Positions 39,101 to 45,868 of a DNA stretch of 64,000 nucleotides are shown piece after piece. Numbering within the stretch: the stretch's first letter is position 1; every line of letters starts with the position of its first letter. The position numbers were made by a program, and so were the translations under genes. The DNA comes from Temnopleurus reevesii (taxonomy: Eukaryota > Echinodermata > Echinoidea > Temnopleuroida > Temnopleuridae): assembly GCA_036244855.1 (NCBI GenBank), contig BQKZ01000023.1, positions 55,967 through 119,966 of the forward strand, in the 5' to 3' direction. A model generated the notes under the pieces. It was not told where the DNA came from. It did not search any database and saw only the letters and a program-made list of their open reading frames with translations.

Positions 39101-39534
39101 TTTGCAGAGTGGTATGTTCGCTATTCGGACTGCATGTATGTTAATTATCATTCCAATATTTTGTCAAGGTATAAGTCCCCAACAGATGTAAGAACATAAA
39201 AGTTGACCCGAGCACTAGCAGCGTGGCTGCCATTAAGGTACATGTACTACTGCATATAAGGGAAGACTGATCTGTAAATTACCATTTGCATTTCATTTAC
39301 TCCATTTACAGAATTGCCAAGGAGGAAGAGAAAAACAAGATGTCCTTACACAACCTCTCGACGGTCTTCGGCCCCACCCTGCTCGGTCCTGCAGCCGTCA
39401 TAAACCCGACGGGTAAGCCAGACATCCTGGCCGAGATCATGGGCATGTCTAGCGTTGTCTCACAGGTCGGAATCTTACATTACTGCCTGGAACACTTAAC
39501 GGATCAGTCAGATGTCATCGAGACAGATCTTTAA
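2229..39534 (+). CDS. ABR/BCR: BCR/ABR-type RhoGEF-PH-C2-RhoGAP protein, 3' part (18 exons)
   Basis: Joined exons: 2229-2263, 3072-3124, 9700-9825, 14298-14413, 14851-14942, 15536-15633, 16568-16627, 19587-19649, 20102-20239, 21384-21429, 25088-25156, 25808-25905, 27710-27871, 29939-30110 (or its copy 32739-32910), 33369-33446, 37838-37972, 38713-38818, 39312-39534. All have AG/GT borders and the phases sum exactly to 622 codons plus TAA. The order end-of-DH, PH with helical insert, C2, RhoGAP is specific to the BCR/ABR family, which activates Rho GTPases through DH and switches off Rac/Cdc42 through RhoGAP at the plasma membrane. Diagnostic pieces are DLLKHTP (end of DH), QGYLVEW and SSDYERSDWKEAI (PH), TLRILCYDF (C2), GIYRISGSS with the arginine finger, YLRELPEPLF and NLSTVFGPTLL (RhoGAP). 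Invertebrates usually have one gene ancestral to vertebrate BCR and ABR, so the two names cannot be separated here. The protein's N-terminus is not in view. Confidence 0.95.
3072..3124 (+). CDS. ABR/BCR: ABR/BCR exon, DH domain
   Basis: 53 nt between ATACAG and GTAAGT. Encodes MLYSPLQGITKLTMILN after completing a split codon. This is the DH helix that runs directly into DLLKHTP of the next exon, as in BCR (LLYKPVDRVTRSTLVLH in vertebrates). It ends on a codon boundary. Confidence 0.88.
3985..4460 (+). repeat. Long polypyrimidine tract with (CT)n core
   Basis: Nearly 480 bases of almost pure C and T on the plus strand, with an uninterrupted CT dinucleotide run at about 4092-4130. The open frames across it are low-complexity Ser/Leu/Phe/Pro strings and are not genes. 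Confidence 0.95.
4671..5476 (+). repeat. Diverged direct duplication, about 310 bp units
   Basis: 4671-4990 and 5171-5476 share, in order, GGTGGAAT, ATCTATTTCCTT, GTTTTGTAATGAT, GCATGTTTACC/GTATGTTTACC, AAGAAACAATTTGTATCA, ATTTCCTTTTGC and ATGGGAGTTGAGTTT. The separating 180 bases are unique. It is an old local duplication within the intron. Confidence 0.85.
7187..7985 (-). repeat. Minisatellite, about seven units of 110-114 bp
   Basis: GGATTCTGAT recurs at 7311, 7421, 7535, 7648, 7762 and 7876, giving units of 110, 114, 113, 114 and 114 bp. Each unit has GAGCTGTGTATT, GGTGGAGACCTGTTCGCATC and AATTAATCTCC. Units of 114 bp are 38 codons, so minus-strand frames stay open by arithmetic. No evidence of translation. 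Confidence 0.95.
9086..9190 (-). mobile_element. Possible LINE 3' end
   Basis: On the minus strand the stretch ends AATAAAGTTCTTTCATTCAT after an A/T-rich run. This resembles the 3' end of CR1/L2-type LINEs, with a poly(A) signal and an ATTC microsatellite. No reverse transcriptase coding sequence is present. Confidence 0.35.
9392..9658 (-). mobile_element. tRNA-derived SINE, antisense to ABR/BCR
   Basis: The minus-strand head has a tRNA-like B box (complement of GGGACTCAAACC), then the body with the complements of CACCTCACCTGGGTTGAGTG and TATATAGCGC, and a 3' (ATT)n-like tail. Its head end is about 40 bases from the splice acceptor at 9699. Confidence 0.85.
9700..9825 (+). CDS. ABR/BCR: ABR/BCR exon, end of DH domain
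   Basis: 42 codons, phase 0 on both sides, flanked by TCTCCAG and GTAACG. Starts DLLKHTPEHHEDHSILSQVL, the last conserved DH helix of BCR/ABR, and continues into the DH-PH linker (ending TREIHSTKQ). An antisense SINE ends only about 40 bases upstream, so the acceptor's pyrimidine tract is almost all that separates them. Confidence 0.95.
9890..10070. mobile_element. Short TIR element, TA-flanked (CAGTGGAAACTT type)
   Basis: Ends CAGTGGAAACTT and AAGTTTCCACTG are perfect inverted repeats with TA on both sides. The interior repeats GTATAACGAGGTGCTTGGGA-like motifs. TA targets and these ends suggest a Tc1/mariner-Tigger type MITE. No transposase. Confidence 0.85.
12692..13163. other. Assembly gap (472 N)
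   Basis: A run of N only. Long open frames spanning it are artefacts of reading N as open. Confidence 1.
13527..13709. mobile_element. MITE, TTAG-flanked, GGTGTTGTTCAAA ends
   Basis: Left end TTAG-GAGGTGTTGTTCAAAAT and right end TTTGAGCAACACCCCC-TTAG are inverted repeats. The interior carries repeated ATCAACTGCAAC-type motifs. Three copies in the window (also 14038 and 32374) are flanked by TTAG/CTAA, compatible with the TTA/TAA targets of PIF/Harbinger elements. Confidence 0.8.
13881..14190. mobile_element. CAGTCAAACCTGT-type TIR element split by another MITE
   Basis: Left end CAGACCTGTATATAGTGGC, right end GACAGGTTTGACTCTA, with internal GACAGGTGGCCACT repeats. The element at 14038-14174 is inserted inside it. 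Removing that and one CTAA restores GTGGCCACTAAGACAGG. Confidence 0.8.
14038..14174. mobile_element. MITE nested in the 13881-14190 element
   Basis: CTAA-GGGGATGTTGTTCAAAA at the left and a right end of AATAAACCCC-CTAA. It shares ATCAACTGCAAATCAACTG with the 13527 copy and is flanked by a four-base CTAA repeat. Confidence 0.8.
14298..14413 (+). CDS. ABR/BCR: ABR/BCR exon, PH domain strands 1-4
   Basis: 116 nt between CTTGCAG and GTATGT. Encodes KRELIRQGYLVEWTEGGRKL and RRILLWSDLIICAS, the start of a PH domain with the typical alternating strands, matching the BCR segment FMVELVEGARKLRHVFLF. Leaves AG for a split Ser codon. A CAGTCAAACCTGT-type DNA element begins 43 bases downstream. Confidence 0.96.
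14456..14655. mobile_element. CAGTCAAACCTGT-type TIR element, right end missing
   Basis: TA-CAGTCAAACCTGTATATAG at the left, then GTGGCCACCC and several GACAGGTGG(T/C) motifs up to about 14655, where the expected inverted terminus is absent. It starts 43 bases after a PH-domain exon. Confidence 0.7.
14851..14942 (+). CDS. ABR/BCR: ABR/BCR exon, PH domain middle
   Basis: 92 nt between TTTCACAG and GTAAGT. Encodes GMFQRDRGQYDFQWYIPLTE and then LSLTPNDRCE. The QYDFQWYIPLTELS core matches QYDCKWYIPLTDLSF in BCR. Leaves one base, completed to Thr by the next exon. Confidence 0.96.
15536..15633 (+). CDS. ABR/BCR: ABR/BCR exon, helical insert of the PH domain (first half)
   Basis: 98 nt between CTTTCAG and GTAAGT. 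Encodes EPKVIDKSDSELRQMKKDIS then ELQEKIKRDKAA. This charged, helix-forming stretch splits the PH domain in BCR/ABR (ALKIKISQIKNDIQREKR in BCR). A minus-strand SINE starts about 40 bases into the following intron. Confidence 0.93.
15672..15969 (-). mobile_element. tRNA-derived SINE, antisense
   Basis: Minus strand: tRNA-like head (complement of GAGATTCGAACCACCGACCC at its B box), body with the complements of CTTGCTGAAGGAAATTAA and CACCTCACCTGGGTTGAGTG, and an (ATT)n tail next to 15672. It lies within an ABR/BCR intron. Confidence 0.9.
16568..16627 (+). CDS. ABR/BCR: ABR/BCR exon, helical insert of the PH domain (second half)
   Basis: 20 codons, phase 0, between TTCCTAG and GTAAGA: KQSRSIQKSIEQKRKQIAEL. 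It is the basic continuation of the coiled-coil-like insert, equivalent to the KATERLKKKLSEQE part of BCR. Recognised mainly from position and phase. Confidence 0.9.
18085..18205 (-). mobile_element. Degraded SINE body fragment
   Basis: TACCTGGGTAGAGTGCAACA and AATGTAGATGG(T) resemble the SINE body motif CACCTGGGTTGAGTGCAGCA-CAACATGGATG at 9541. The tRNA-like head is lost. Confidence 0.55.
19587..19649 (+). CDS. ABR/BCR: ABR/BCR exon, PH domain strand
   Basis: 21 codons, phase 0, between CAACAG and GTAAAT. Encodes EVGYVLESPKLPFHLYHHSG plus K, equivalent to the BCR stretch LLMSPSMAFRVHSRNGK that resumes the PH fold after the helical insert. Confidence 0.9.
20102..20239 (+). CDS. ABR/BCR: ABR/BCR exon, C-terminal PH helix
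   Basis: 46 codons, phase 0, between CCTGCAG and GTATGA. Begins TYTILMSSDYERSDWKEAIL, matching YTFLISSDYERAEWRENI of BCR, the final strand and helix with the conserved PH tryptophan. The rest leads towards the C2 domain. Confidence 0.97.
21384..21429 (+). CDS. ABR/BCR: ABR/BCR exon, PH-C2 linker
   Basis: 46 nt between CATTCAG and GTGAGT encoding GRDSYVNISSVLLKD and one spare base. Placed by phase and position between PH and C2 (BCR: VKLQTVHSIPLTINKED). Divergent in sequence but required to keep the frame. Confidence 0.85.
25088..25156 (+). CDS. ABR/BCR: ABR/BCR exon, start of C2 domain
   Basis: 69 nt between TTTGCAG and GTAAGT encoding DELLTGMLYVTVLQARGLTV and PS, the first C2 strand (BCR: GLYGFLNVIVHSATGFK). 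A decayed tandem copy of this exon and its 3' flank follows at about 25284-25455. Confidence 0.93.
25284..25455 (+). pseudogene. Decayed copy of the C2-start exon plus intron flank
   Basis: TTGTTGTATGTAACATTCTG near 25288 copies the coding stretch at about 25110. It continues into an ATTAATCAA stretch, an AGTTTATGAAT stretch and a CAACAAAGTTCTAA stretch in the same order as 25163-25260. The reading frame has a TGA after ACATTC and the donor GTAAGT is lost (ATAGAT), so it cannot work as an exon. Confidence 0.8.
25808..25905 (+). CDS. ABR/BCR: ABR/BCR exon, C2 domain
   Basis: 98 nt between ATAACAG and GTAATT encoding IYCCLETDAYGIFSRMAKTR and KTSNTITPRWNE. It matches [20 protein letters not shown] and EPNWNE of BCR, with the C2 signature TPRWNE ahead of the next strand. 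Confidence 0.97.
26962..27245 (+). repeat. (TCA)n trinucleotide arrays
   Basis: A short ATC/TCA array near 26968-26990 and a long one at about 27116-27245, interrupted by ACAACCAGCA. Reading frames across them give poly-Ser or poly-Met strings and are not genes. Confidence 0.95.
27710..27871 (+). CDS. ABR/BCR: ABR/BCR exon, end of C2 domain
   Basis: 54 codons, phase 0, between CTCGCAG and GTTGGT. Encodes EFALDVDGARTLRILCYDFT and then a strand ending FTIQMDQ. TLRILCYD is nearly identical to TLRILCYE of BCR. A decayed copy of the second half of the exon lies just downstream at 27966-28048. Confidence 0.97.
27966..28048 (+). pseudogene. Decayed partial copy of the last C2 exon
   Basis: A stretch GAGATGTATGATAAGGGAGC and its continuation through CACCATACAGATGG copies 27785-27866 with substitutions and small indels. 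It carries ATATGTAGCC in place of ATATGCATTCC. No acceptor precedes it and its frame is shifted, so it is a relic inside the intron. Confidence 0.85.
29939..30110 (+). CDS. ABR/BCR: ABR/BCR exon, entry to RhoGAP domain (left block copy)
   Basis: 172 nt between CCTCCAG and GTAGGT: LQVDVTVRFESSERTLKRVQ, then SRKKMGVFGVQVGTLAHRQG, then KNIPNIITLCVEEVDKRG. FGV...IP.II..CVEEVDKRG is the opening helix of RhoGAP in BCR/ABR. A nearly identical copy sits at 32739-32910 in the paired block. Because 172 is not a multiple of three, both copies cannot be spliced in series. Confidence 0.95.
30176..30440 (+). pseudogene. Two decayed copies of the RhoGAP entry exon (left block)
   Basis: Relic 1 (about 30176-30271) has CTAGCACACCGGCAGGGCAT and CCCAACATCATCACGTTGTG, with a TAG in the original frame. 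Relic 2 (about 30343-30436) has the GTGTGCAGATTGGTACCGTA stretch and GGCAGGGCAAGAACATTCCC. Both follow the real exon in tandem together with its intron flank (CTTCTCTTGGGGTAGGGTTG-type spacer). Confidence 0.85.
30588..30628 (+). CDS. ABR/BCR: RhoGAP arginine-finger exon, truncated at a single-N join
   Basis: Begins after ATTGCAG with GTATACATGAAATGGG and runs through GGGTCCTCG, where an N interrupts it. The first 40 bases equal those of 33369-33408 and the last base differs. The complete exon is at 33369-33446, so this is the end of one haplotype contig and not a separate exon. Confidence 0.85.
32374..32545. mobile_element. MITE, TTAG-flanked, present only in the right block
   Basis: TTAG-GGGGTATTGTTCAAAAGTT at the left, AATTTTGAACAACACTCCC-TTAG at the right, same family as 13527-13709. 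The matching position in the left block (near 29800) lacks it. Confidence 0.85.
32739..32910 (+). CDS. ABR/BCR: RhoGAP entry exon (right block copy)
   Basis: Same 172 nt exon as 29939-30110, between CCTCCAG and GTATGT, with a few substitutions. One of them changes VTVRF to VMVRF. The frame is intact. This copy is contiguous with the complete next exon at 33369, so it is the one that gives an uninterrupted gene model. Confidence 0.93.
32960..33225 (+). pseudogene. Two decayed copies of the RhoGAP entry exon (right block)
   Basis: Relic 1 (about 32966-33075) keeps an open frame, MDVLEMQVGTLSHRKK then INIPNIITLCLEKIDKRG, and a GT donor (AGAGAG/GTGGGT). Relic 2 (about 33148-33219) has GTGTCTTTGGGGTGCAAGTC and ATTCCCAACATCATCAAGAG. 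The allelic relic in the left block contains a stop, so relic 1 is probably not a conserved alternative exon. Confidence 0.8.
33369..33446 (+). CDS. ABR/BCR: ABR/BCR exon, RhoGAP arginine finger
   Basis: 78 nt between ATATGCAG and GTAAGT: IHEMGIYRISGSSADIQKLK then KAFEQ. The arginine of GIYRISG (codon 33392-33394) is the catalytic finger of RhoGAP domains. Followed by a 4.4 kb intron holding the 36238 single-N join. Confidence 0.97.
35332..37611 (+). repeat. Haplotype-like duplicate block B around the N at 36238
   Basis: 35332-36237 and 36239-37611 share TTAGCGTACACTGCACAGCA at their starts, the (CAGCA)n array, ATAGGGATGATC, GATGGATTATTTTC-like and GGGAACATTGCAGACATT motifs, and end alike with TTCCATACAGTTTTTACAAT. 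The right member is longer because of the insertion at 37068. Confidence 0.88.
37068..37249. mobile_element. Foldback MITE, CAGGGTTTGTGTTT ends
   Basis: Left end CAGGGTTTGTGTTTCATAAA and right end ATTAAACACAACCCTG are inverted. Inside, ATAGATCTATGCA occurs near both arms in mirror positions. Absent from the paired left block. Confidence 0.75.
37838..37972 (+). CDS. ABR/BCR: ABR/BCR exon, RhoGAP core
   Basis: 135 nt between CTTGTAG and GTAAGT: NRRNIAAMLKQSDIHAVAGL, then LKAYLRELPEPLFTHALYPQ, then FVDGL. K.YLRELPEPL is the conserved RhoGAP motif contacting the GTPase and stabilising the arginine finger. Confidence 0.98.
38713..38818 (+). CDS. ABR/BCR: ABR/BCR exon, RhoGAP helices
   Basis: 106 nt between TTTACAG and GTAAGT: LTDPVAKKKCFMSLLKNVVE then PNRTIIFLLFNHLR. 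It matches LSDPVAKESCMLNLLLSLPE and the LLDHLKR helix of BCR. Confidence 0.98.
38990..39115 (+). mobile_element. Degraded SINE body/tail fragment
   Basis: TTTGAGCACTTTGCAGAGTGG and GTGCTGTGGTGGCAAGGGCT match the body of the SINE at 52385 (GAGCACTCAGCAGAGTGG, GTGCGCTGGTGGCTGCCGGGCT). The head is missing. Confidence 0.6.
39312..39534 (+). CDS. ABR/BCR: ABR/BCR last coding exon, end of RhoGAP and stop
   Basis: Starts after TTTACAG with IAKEEEKNKMSLHNLSTVFG then PTLLGPAAVINPTGK, and ends SQVGILHYCLEHL...VIETDL and TAA. KMSLHNL..VFGPTLL carries the invariant Asn-Leu and Phe-Gly-Pro of RhoGAP. The C-terminus is shorter than in vertebrate BCR and does not end in the PDZ-binding STEV I recall for BCR. 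Confidence 0.97.
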
Positions 39535-40692
39535 AAACTTGAATTGATTAGCAGCCTCCGTATGGTCATCTGTCAGTGATCATGATGTTTAAAACTTATC
39601 AAATTGTTTCACAGTCTTCTTGAGAGTTTTCTTGCGCATTGGAATTTTAATTTAGTGCTTGGAGCACTTAATGTCAGTGGGATATTATCAAGATAGATTT
39701 CTGAGATCTTGAGTTTTTTTAACAGATTGGAATTTTACTTTACATCTTGGAACACTCCATGGATTCAGTGGATATCATTGAAACGGATTTCTTAGAACTT
39801 TAACAAATTTGTTACCATCCTCACTGTTTGGAATATTAAGCTGATAAGGCACAGGTCGGCCGACTGATCTTTCAGAACTCTCATTGAATCATTTGGCAAC
39901 CTCCTTAGTAGTCATACAGGTGTGTATATTGTACGACTGATTGGAACATTTCGCTAATCAGGCTGAGATCATCAAAACTGATAGCATTGATCATTAGCTT
40001 TAGCATATAGCAGTGAGAAATTTTGGGAGTAATGTCCCAAGAATATATCTTTTTCAAACTTGAATAGACGTGGAAGTGAGATTTTGATAATGGCTTTAGG
40101 GGAATGTAGACTGCATAAAACTAACATATTTCATTACACAGATATAGTTTAAGAAAAAAAAATTGTTGAAAGAGGAGAAAATTATGAAATATCAACAAAA
40201 AACAAAAACAATGGTATTGGGAGAAGAGGTAGCATGTATGTATATGATATGTATGGAGAAAATTATATTTTTTATACATTGAAGTTAACTGTATGTATCT
40301 AGTGTACATATTTACTATGGGTTTAGTTTTACTGGTGCATTTTATTTATAAGTTAAATAAAATTATTTATCACTTGCCGAATTTAAACCAACTAAATACT
40401 TATGAAAAAGCATTCTCAAATGCTTGCTTGAGTGAATTTGTGTTTTTAAGAAATGGTATGAAATGTGATTTCTTGGCCCAAATAGAATGTTTTGACACAT
40501 ATGGAATGATTCTGGTATGCAAATGATAACTATTTGATCTGAATCTTTTCCTGAACAGGAGCAATAAGGATATTGGAGTAGTAAGTGTAGGTATGAAAAA
40601 TATGGGACACAATTATTTTTTACTAAGTGTAAGGCTTTCAGCGACATTAGCACAGATTAAGTGGACCTGTGAGCCATACAAGCAGCCACCAT

Positions 40693-40751
40693 TATTACTA
40701 TTACTATTATTATTATTATTATTATTATTGTTATTATTATTATTATTATTT
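40693..40751 (+). repeat. (ATT)n microsatellite
   Basis: Nearly pure ATT/TTA repeats for about 60 bases in the ABR/BCR 3' flank. Confidence 0.95.
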
Positions 40752-41913
40752 AGTTATAGATTTTAGAGCATGATCTCTTATTCTTGGTCACCAGAAATAG
40801 CCGACTGATGAGATAGGATGTTCCATTTTTAAATGGATTGTAAATCATTGCCTATTACGAGTCCATATTTGGTAAGAGAGAAGAGTAAGTCTGAAAGGAT
40901 GAGGTGATATTATACTATTGGTTCAGTTACAAATTAATATTTGAAATATAAGTCAAAAACTTTGTTGTTAAAATGTATTTTTATGCTCTTTTTATGTTAT
41001 GAGTGGTCGTAATATATCTATTTACTTATTTATTGACAATAATTTAGTAATGATTTATCATTTGACTGTTGAAGAAAGCCAGCAGGTTTGGCTTATCATA
41101 GATTAGAAATGTTTTCTATAATACAACTCATTTTATTGTTTGCGCAAATGCTATATATTTATGTTATTATTCCATCTTTTCGTTTTACTCAAGACTTTAA
41201 TAGATTCCAAAACTAAGTAAAATAGCTAGTTTATATTAATAGCAAATGCAGTCTATTTTATATTGGATAGATATAGTAAAATGAAATGTAAATAGTGACA
41301 TTTGGTAACATCATGTTATGTAAATATAGAAACAGATTTTGATACTATTATCATAAGTGATATTATATGCATGTAGGAGTACTGCTCTGTCACAAATGAA
41401 TAGTTGAATATATCTTGAAGATGAGATTGTATGTCTATACTTTGCTTGATTATGGATATGTTTGTCACTTTGTTTTTGTCTGTCTGTTTTGTGTTGAGGT
41501 GGCTTCTTGTATAATCTGTTGATTTTGTTACATACATGTAGGTAAGCGTAACTACACGAAAGGACCACAGTAAATCAAGAAAAACAAGGAAATACAATTT
41601 CAAATGAATGTAGTATGTATGCTATATGTGAATCTTTAACTTTTCTGCTTACTAAAATAAAACAAAACAAAATTCTCTTCTAAATTTATTTGGAAGTATT
41701 TGAGTATTGGAGTATTATGAATATAAGATATTGAATTTACAAGGTTTGACTGTGTATGCAAGGGAGGATGTTTTATTATTTAATCTGTAAATAGCTTCCA
41801 CATTATGCTTCATACATGTATAACCTGACAGTATTTATTTGTATTCCCAATAACAACAGAAAACACATCAACATAATTTGTATGCATTGTAGAATTAAAA
41901 ATTTACCAATATT

Positions 41914-42035
41914 GAGGTGCATTGGTCTAGTGGTTATATCCCAGGGCGGAAAATCATTGAGGTTTAGGGTTCAAATCTTGATCCTTACACTAATTTCCGT
42001 TGGCAAAATCCATTAAGCTGAGGAAAAAGGGGGCA
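41914..42035 (+). mobile_element. tRNA-like SINE head, second family
   Basis: TGGTCTAGTGG (A box) and GGGTTCAAATC (B box) are correctly spaced for a tRNA-derived promoter. They are followed by AATTTCCGTTGGCAAAATCC, which is not the body of the other SINEs. Confidence 0.6.
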
Positions 42036-43588
42036 CAATAAATTCTTTTGGTAACCTATACTTATGCATCTGTCCACTAAAGAATTGATAGGTACTGCTA
42101 TGCTTTGTGATATGGTTCGGCAATTCATATCTTGATTATTGCTGATTAATTTGTTGCAACCTTTTTTTAAACACTTTCTAGGTCATAACAAACACATGTG
42201 GGTAGTTATGATTTGATTAAAATTAAAATGTAATTGATGCCGTACAATACGCTAAGTCTGCGGAATAATATCAAAGTAATAATGATATTAATGATAGGTG
42301 TTAATGGTGATATTTTATCCTTTGAGGTTTCATAAATATTTTTAATGTGTGATGTGAAATTTGATTGTAGATTTAATTATTTCAAGATGTAATTGTTTCA
42401 AGAATGGATCAGTGACATTGCATATTGCTGTAGACTTTAAACATTTCCTACTAACTTAATGACAAAGTGCCTCTTTGTATTTAAGTGCATAATTTCCAAT
42501 AAATTTCCTGTGTTAATACTTCCCTTTTTGAGATCAATTTTTTTGTATCAAATGAAGTCTCTTCCTGATCATGCAAGTGTAATTATTGTTTGTTATCCTT
42601 GCAATTAGGTGCTTAATCTGCAAATGCAATTGGATGAGAGAAAATACATGTATGCATTTTCATATTTCATTCAAAGTTTTGAATACATTTATGATATGTT
42701 TAACCAGGAATATATTATCAGTGCAGAACTTACAAGTGGATGTACTTATTAAAGATCATTGCTCTTGTCATTTTTTAAATCCAAATCATTTCTTCTCAAT
42801 AATGATATGCGTGTATGTTCTGTGAGCTCTGTACTCTTTATAATGTCTTACCATTTGAATCAAGTACATGTATGATCATTTTTATTGCTGTATTGAAGTC
42901 TTCTGATTAATTTCATCTCGACCACTTTGACTGACTGATCTTCCAAAGTGTATGACATATAATTTAGGTTACATTTTACATGTAGATTATGTGAAATGCA
43001 TGTAGCATGATATCCCACTATTGGGGCAAAAGATAACTTGGATGCCATAGATGTGAAGCGCTGACAAACAATGATAATGCTAAAGAAATATGTGATGTAC
43101 TGAACACATCGATAAGCATTTTCTTAAATGTTCACAAATTGATTGAATTTGAATGATTGTATTATAATTGTAGACAAAGTGATGAGTTCATAATCTTGAT
43201 CCATGGTGTTTAGATCAATTTTTTAGGTAAAGGGCAATATAGGGTTTATTCATTAACCTACAGAACTGTGTAAGTTTTCACATATATATGTCATATGCAT
43301 AGATGTGTTTTTATATTATGTCTTATGTTCGATGTATTAGGTACATTGTTTGCGTACATTTTTTTACTCGGAAAGAAAGGCAGAATGAGGAATGTTTATA
43401 TGGACAATAAAGTCACGACACATTTGTATGGAACTGCAAAGATTATGATGGTTCATATATTTTTTATGAAATAATTTATTTATGGTTATACCAGATTATT
43501 TGAAAAGATGTAAAATAGAAGATATTGGATAGGAAGCAATTAGAGCAAGGGAAGGGAGGAATGGTGGAAAGATAGAAAGTATTCTAGA

Positions 43589-43790
43589 NNNNNNNNNNNN
43601 NNNNNNNNNNNNNNNNNNNNNNNNNNNNNNNNNNNNNNNNNNNNNNNNNNNNNNNNNNNNNNNNNNNNNNNNNNNNNNNNNNNNNNNNNNNNNNNNNNNN
43701 NNNNNNNNNNNNNNNNNNNNNNNNNNNNNNNNNNNNNNNNNNNNNNNNNNNNNNNNNNNNNNNNNNNNNNNNNNNNNNNNNNNNNNNNNN
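43589..43790. other. Assembly gap (202 N)
   Basis: A run of N only, between a purine-rich stretch and a GA/CA-rich stretch. Confidence 1.
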
Positions 43791-44246
43791 ATTCTGGAGA
43801 GTTAGGAAATTGAAAGAGAAATAGAGACAAAAAAAGAACATAGGACAGAAAAAAGGGAGAGAGAGAGAGAAACACGCACACACAGGGGGAGTGTACAGAG
43901 AAAGTGAATAAATGAGTAATATATATGGAAGACTTTTATCGGTTTGGGATAGTCAAATTAAATTTTGCTAGCCACTAAATCAAATGGTTGGAAGAAACTT
44001 GGAAATTAATATATTTGAATAAATGAGATTTCATGTGTGAAGCAAGTAATTTGAATCAAGGAGGGTGATTCATGAAGCTTGTCGCAGCAATAATTTGGTC
44101 TGCATCGATTGATTAATGCATTGAAATGCAATGAAATCCATTCATCTATTGATATTGGATGAAAATCACTGTCTCTAACTGTTGATAAGTTAACTGTCAG
44201 AGAATGAGTTTTTATCACAAAGAAAAGTTTCATGAATGCCATCCAG

Positions 44247-44793
44247 AGCCTCGTAACTTTAAGTTAAAATGCAATTAATCTAATCAATACCCATGTAACT
44301 AAAAGTATCTGAAAATATGAAAGCATAAAAATATCGCTTACTATCTCAAAAAAGGGAAAATGAATCGCTGCTCAGAAACCATGTGGTTTTGGGCCAACGG
44401 AAATCCCGCGCTTTTACCCCCGAAGATCCGGCAGAGGTTTGTCAGCACATGGTGCCTTGCTGAAAAAAGCGTCCGGCCGGACGCTAACAGATTTGTATTG
44501 TTCAATCGCTTATGTATTCAAATGTACATGTACTTGACGATTAAGCCCATAAAATACATAGCATGCCTATTTTAGGTAAAGGTTTAAAATTATGACTATC
44601 GCACTATCTGACTCAGCGAAATTTTATTTCGGTATTTGACAAAGTTATCTATTGACTTTAAAGGTTTGCAATTAATTGCTAATCTGATAGCGATTGGTAT
44701 CAATCGCAAGTCTATGGTAAATCATGTGCTAAAGTTTGCAATTTATCGCAAAATCAAAAAGTGATTAAGCGCAAACCTTTGTTACGGGGCACT
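44247..44793. mobile_element. Insertion of about 545 bases with weak inverted ends
   Basis: Present in the left member of block C and absent from the right, where CCAG runs directly into GTCTG. Ends AGCCTCGTAACTTTAAGTT and (reversed) AGTGCCCCGTAACAAAGGTT are roughly inverted. It contains an 18-base perfect palindrome at 44468-44485. No coding sequence recognised. Confidence 0.65.
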
Positions 44794-45581
44794 GGTCTGA
44801 AAGTACTGATAAGCTTACATGTGTGCATAACCCCTTTTTTTTCTTGTTCTCCCTCTCTCATCTCTAACTGGCTTACTTCAACACACACTCTTCTCTTCAA
44901 CATATTTTATCTTTTTACCATCCTACCCCTCTCCCTCTCTCTCCCTTACTCTTATTTCCACTGTGATCAGAAGGGGCAATGTGTTATGTAAAAGTGCATT
45001 TTCCATTTTAGCATTTACAATAGCTAGATGCTTACATAAGAAATTCCCTTCAATCTTTAATATTCTGCAGAGAAATCAGGTGTGGCACTGTTCAGTGAAT
45101 ATACAAGAAAGCTGTTATCTTTTTTTTTTTTATCAAGAAGCCATTCTGAAGGTTTAAATGGAGTGCGGGTTTAATCTATAACGTTCCTTTGTCTCTTCTG
45201 CTCACAGTGTATTTTCAATTCCCTCTTTGACACACAATATTACAATCCAATCTATCCAAAATCTTTGCCTTCCCCTTCCCAGCCAACCCCTCTTCAACTC
45301 AACCTGACACATTCTGTTCTTGCAATTTTCATTCAAAGAGATGTACAATCATCGTCTTCAAAGATTTCAATTTATTGAAACTTCATCTGTACATATCAAT
45401 GCCATTGAGTTGAAGTGCATACAAATAACTTGCTTGATGCATGATGGGAAGAAGAATAATNTATTGGATGAAAATCACTGTCTCTAACTGTTGATAAGTT
45501 AACTGTCAGAGATTGAGTGTTTATCACAAAGAAAAATTTCATGAAATGCCGTCCAGGTCTGTAAATACTGATAAGTTTACA

Positions 45582-45868
45582 TAATAATAATAATAATGGT
45601 GGCTGCTTGTATAGCGCACAGGTCCACCTTCTTGGTGCTCATGGCGCTGAAAGCTTTACACTCACCATTACCCGGCTCATGCTGGCAGCCATTACAGCGT
45701 TCCGCATTACAAGGAATTTCTTCCTGCCATCTCCATTTACCTCACCTGGGTCGAGTTCAGCACTGTGTGAATAAATTTCTTGCTGAAGGAAATTAACGCC
45801 ATCAGTGGGATTCGAACCTACGACCCTCTGGTTGAAAGGCGAGAGTCAGGATCACTACACCACGGTGC
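45582..45868 (-). mobile_element. tRNA-derived SINE, present only in one member of block C
   Basis: Minus strand: head with the complement of GGGATTCGAACCTACGACCC, body with TTGCTGAAGGAAATTAACGC and ACCTCACCTGGGTCGAGTT on the plus strand, and an (ATA)n tail at 45582. The paired left block has a clean junction (TTACATGTGTGCATAACCCC) at the same place. Confidence 0.9.

Larger units (their letters stand above)
39535..43588 (+). other. 3' flank of ABR/BCR, probable 3' UTR then intergenic
   Basis: No coding exon is recognised. Canonical AATAAA motifs lie at about 40356 and at 42498 and 43406 (GGACAATAAAGTCAC). Which is used cannot be told from sequence. The stretch also holds an (ATT)n array and a tRNA-like SINE head, listed separately. 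Confidence 0.5.
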
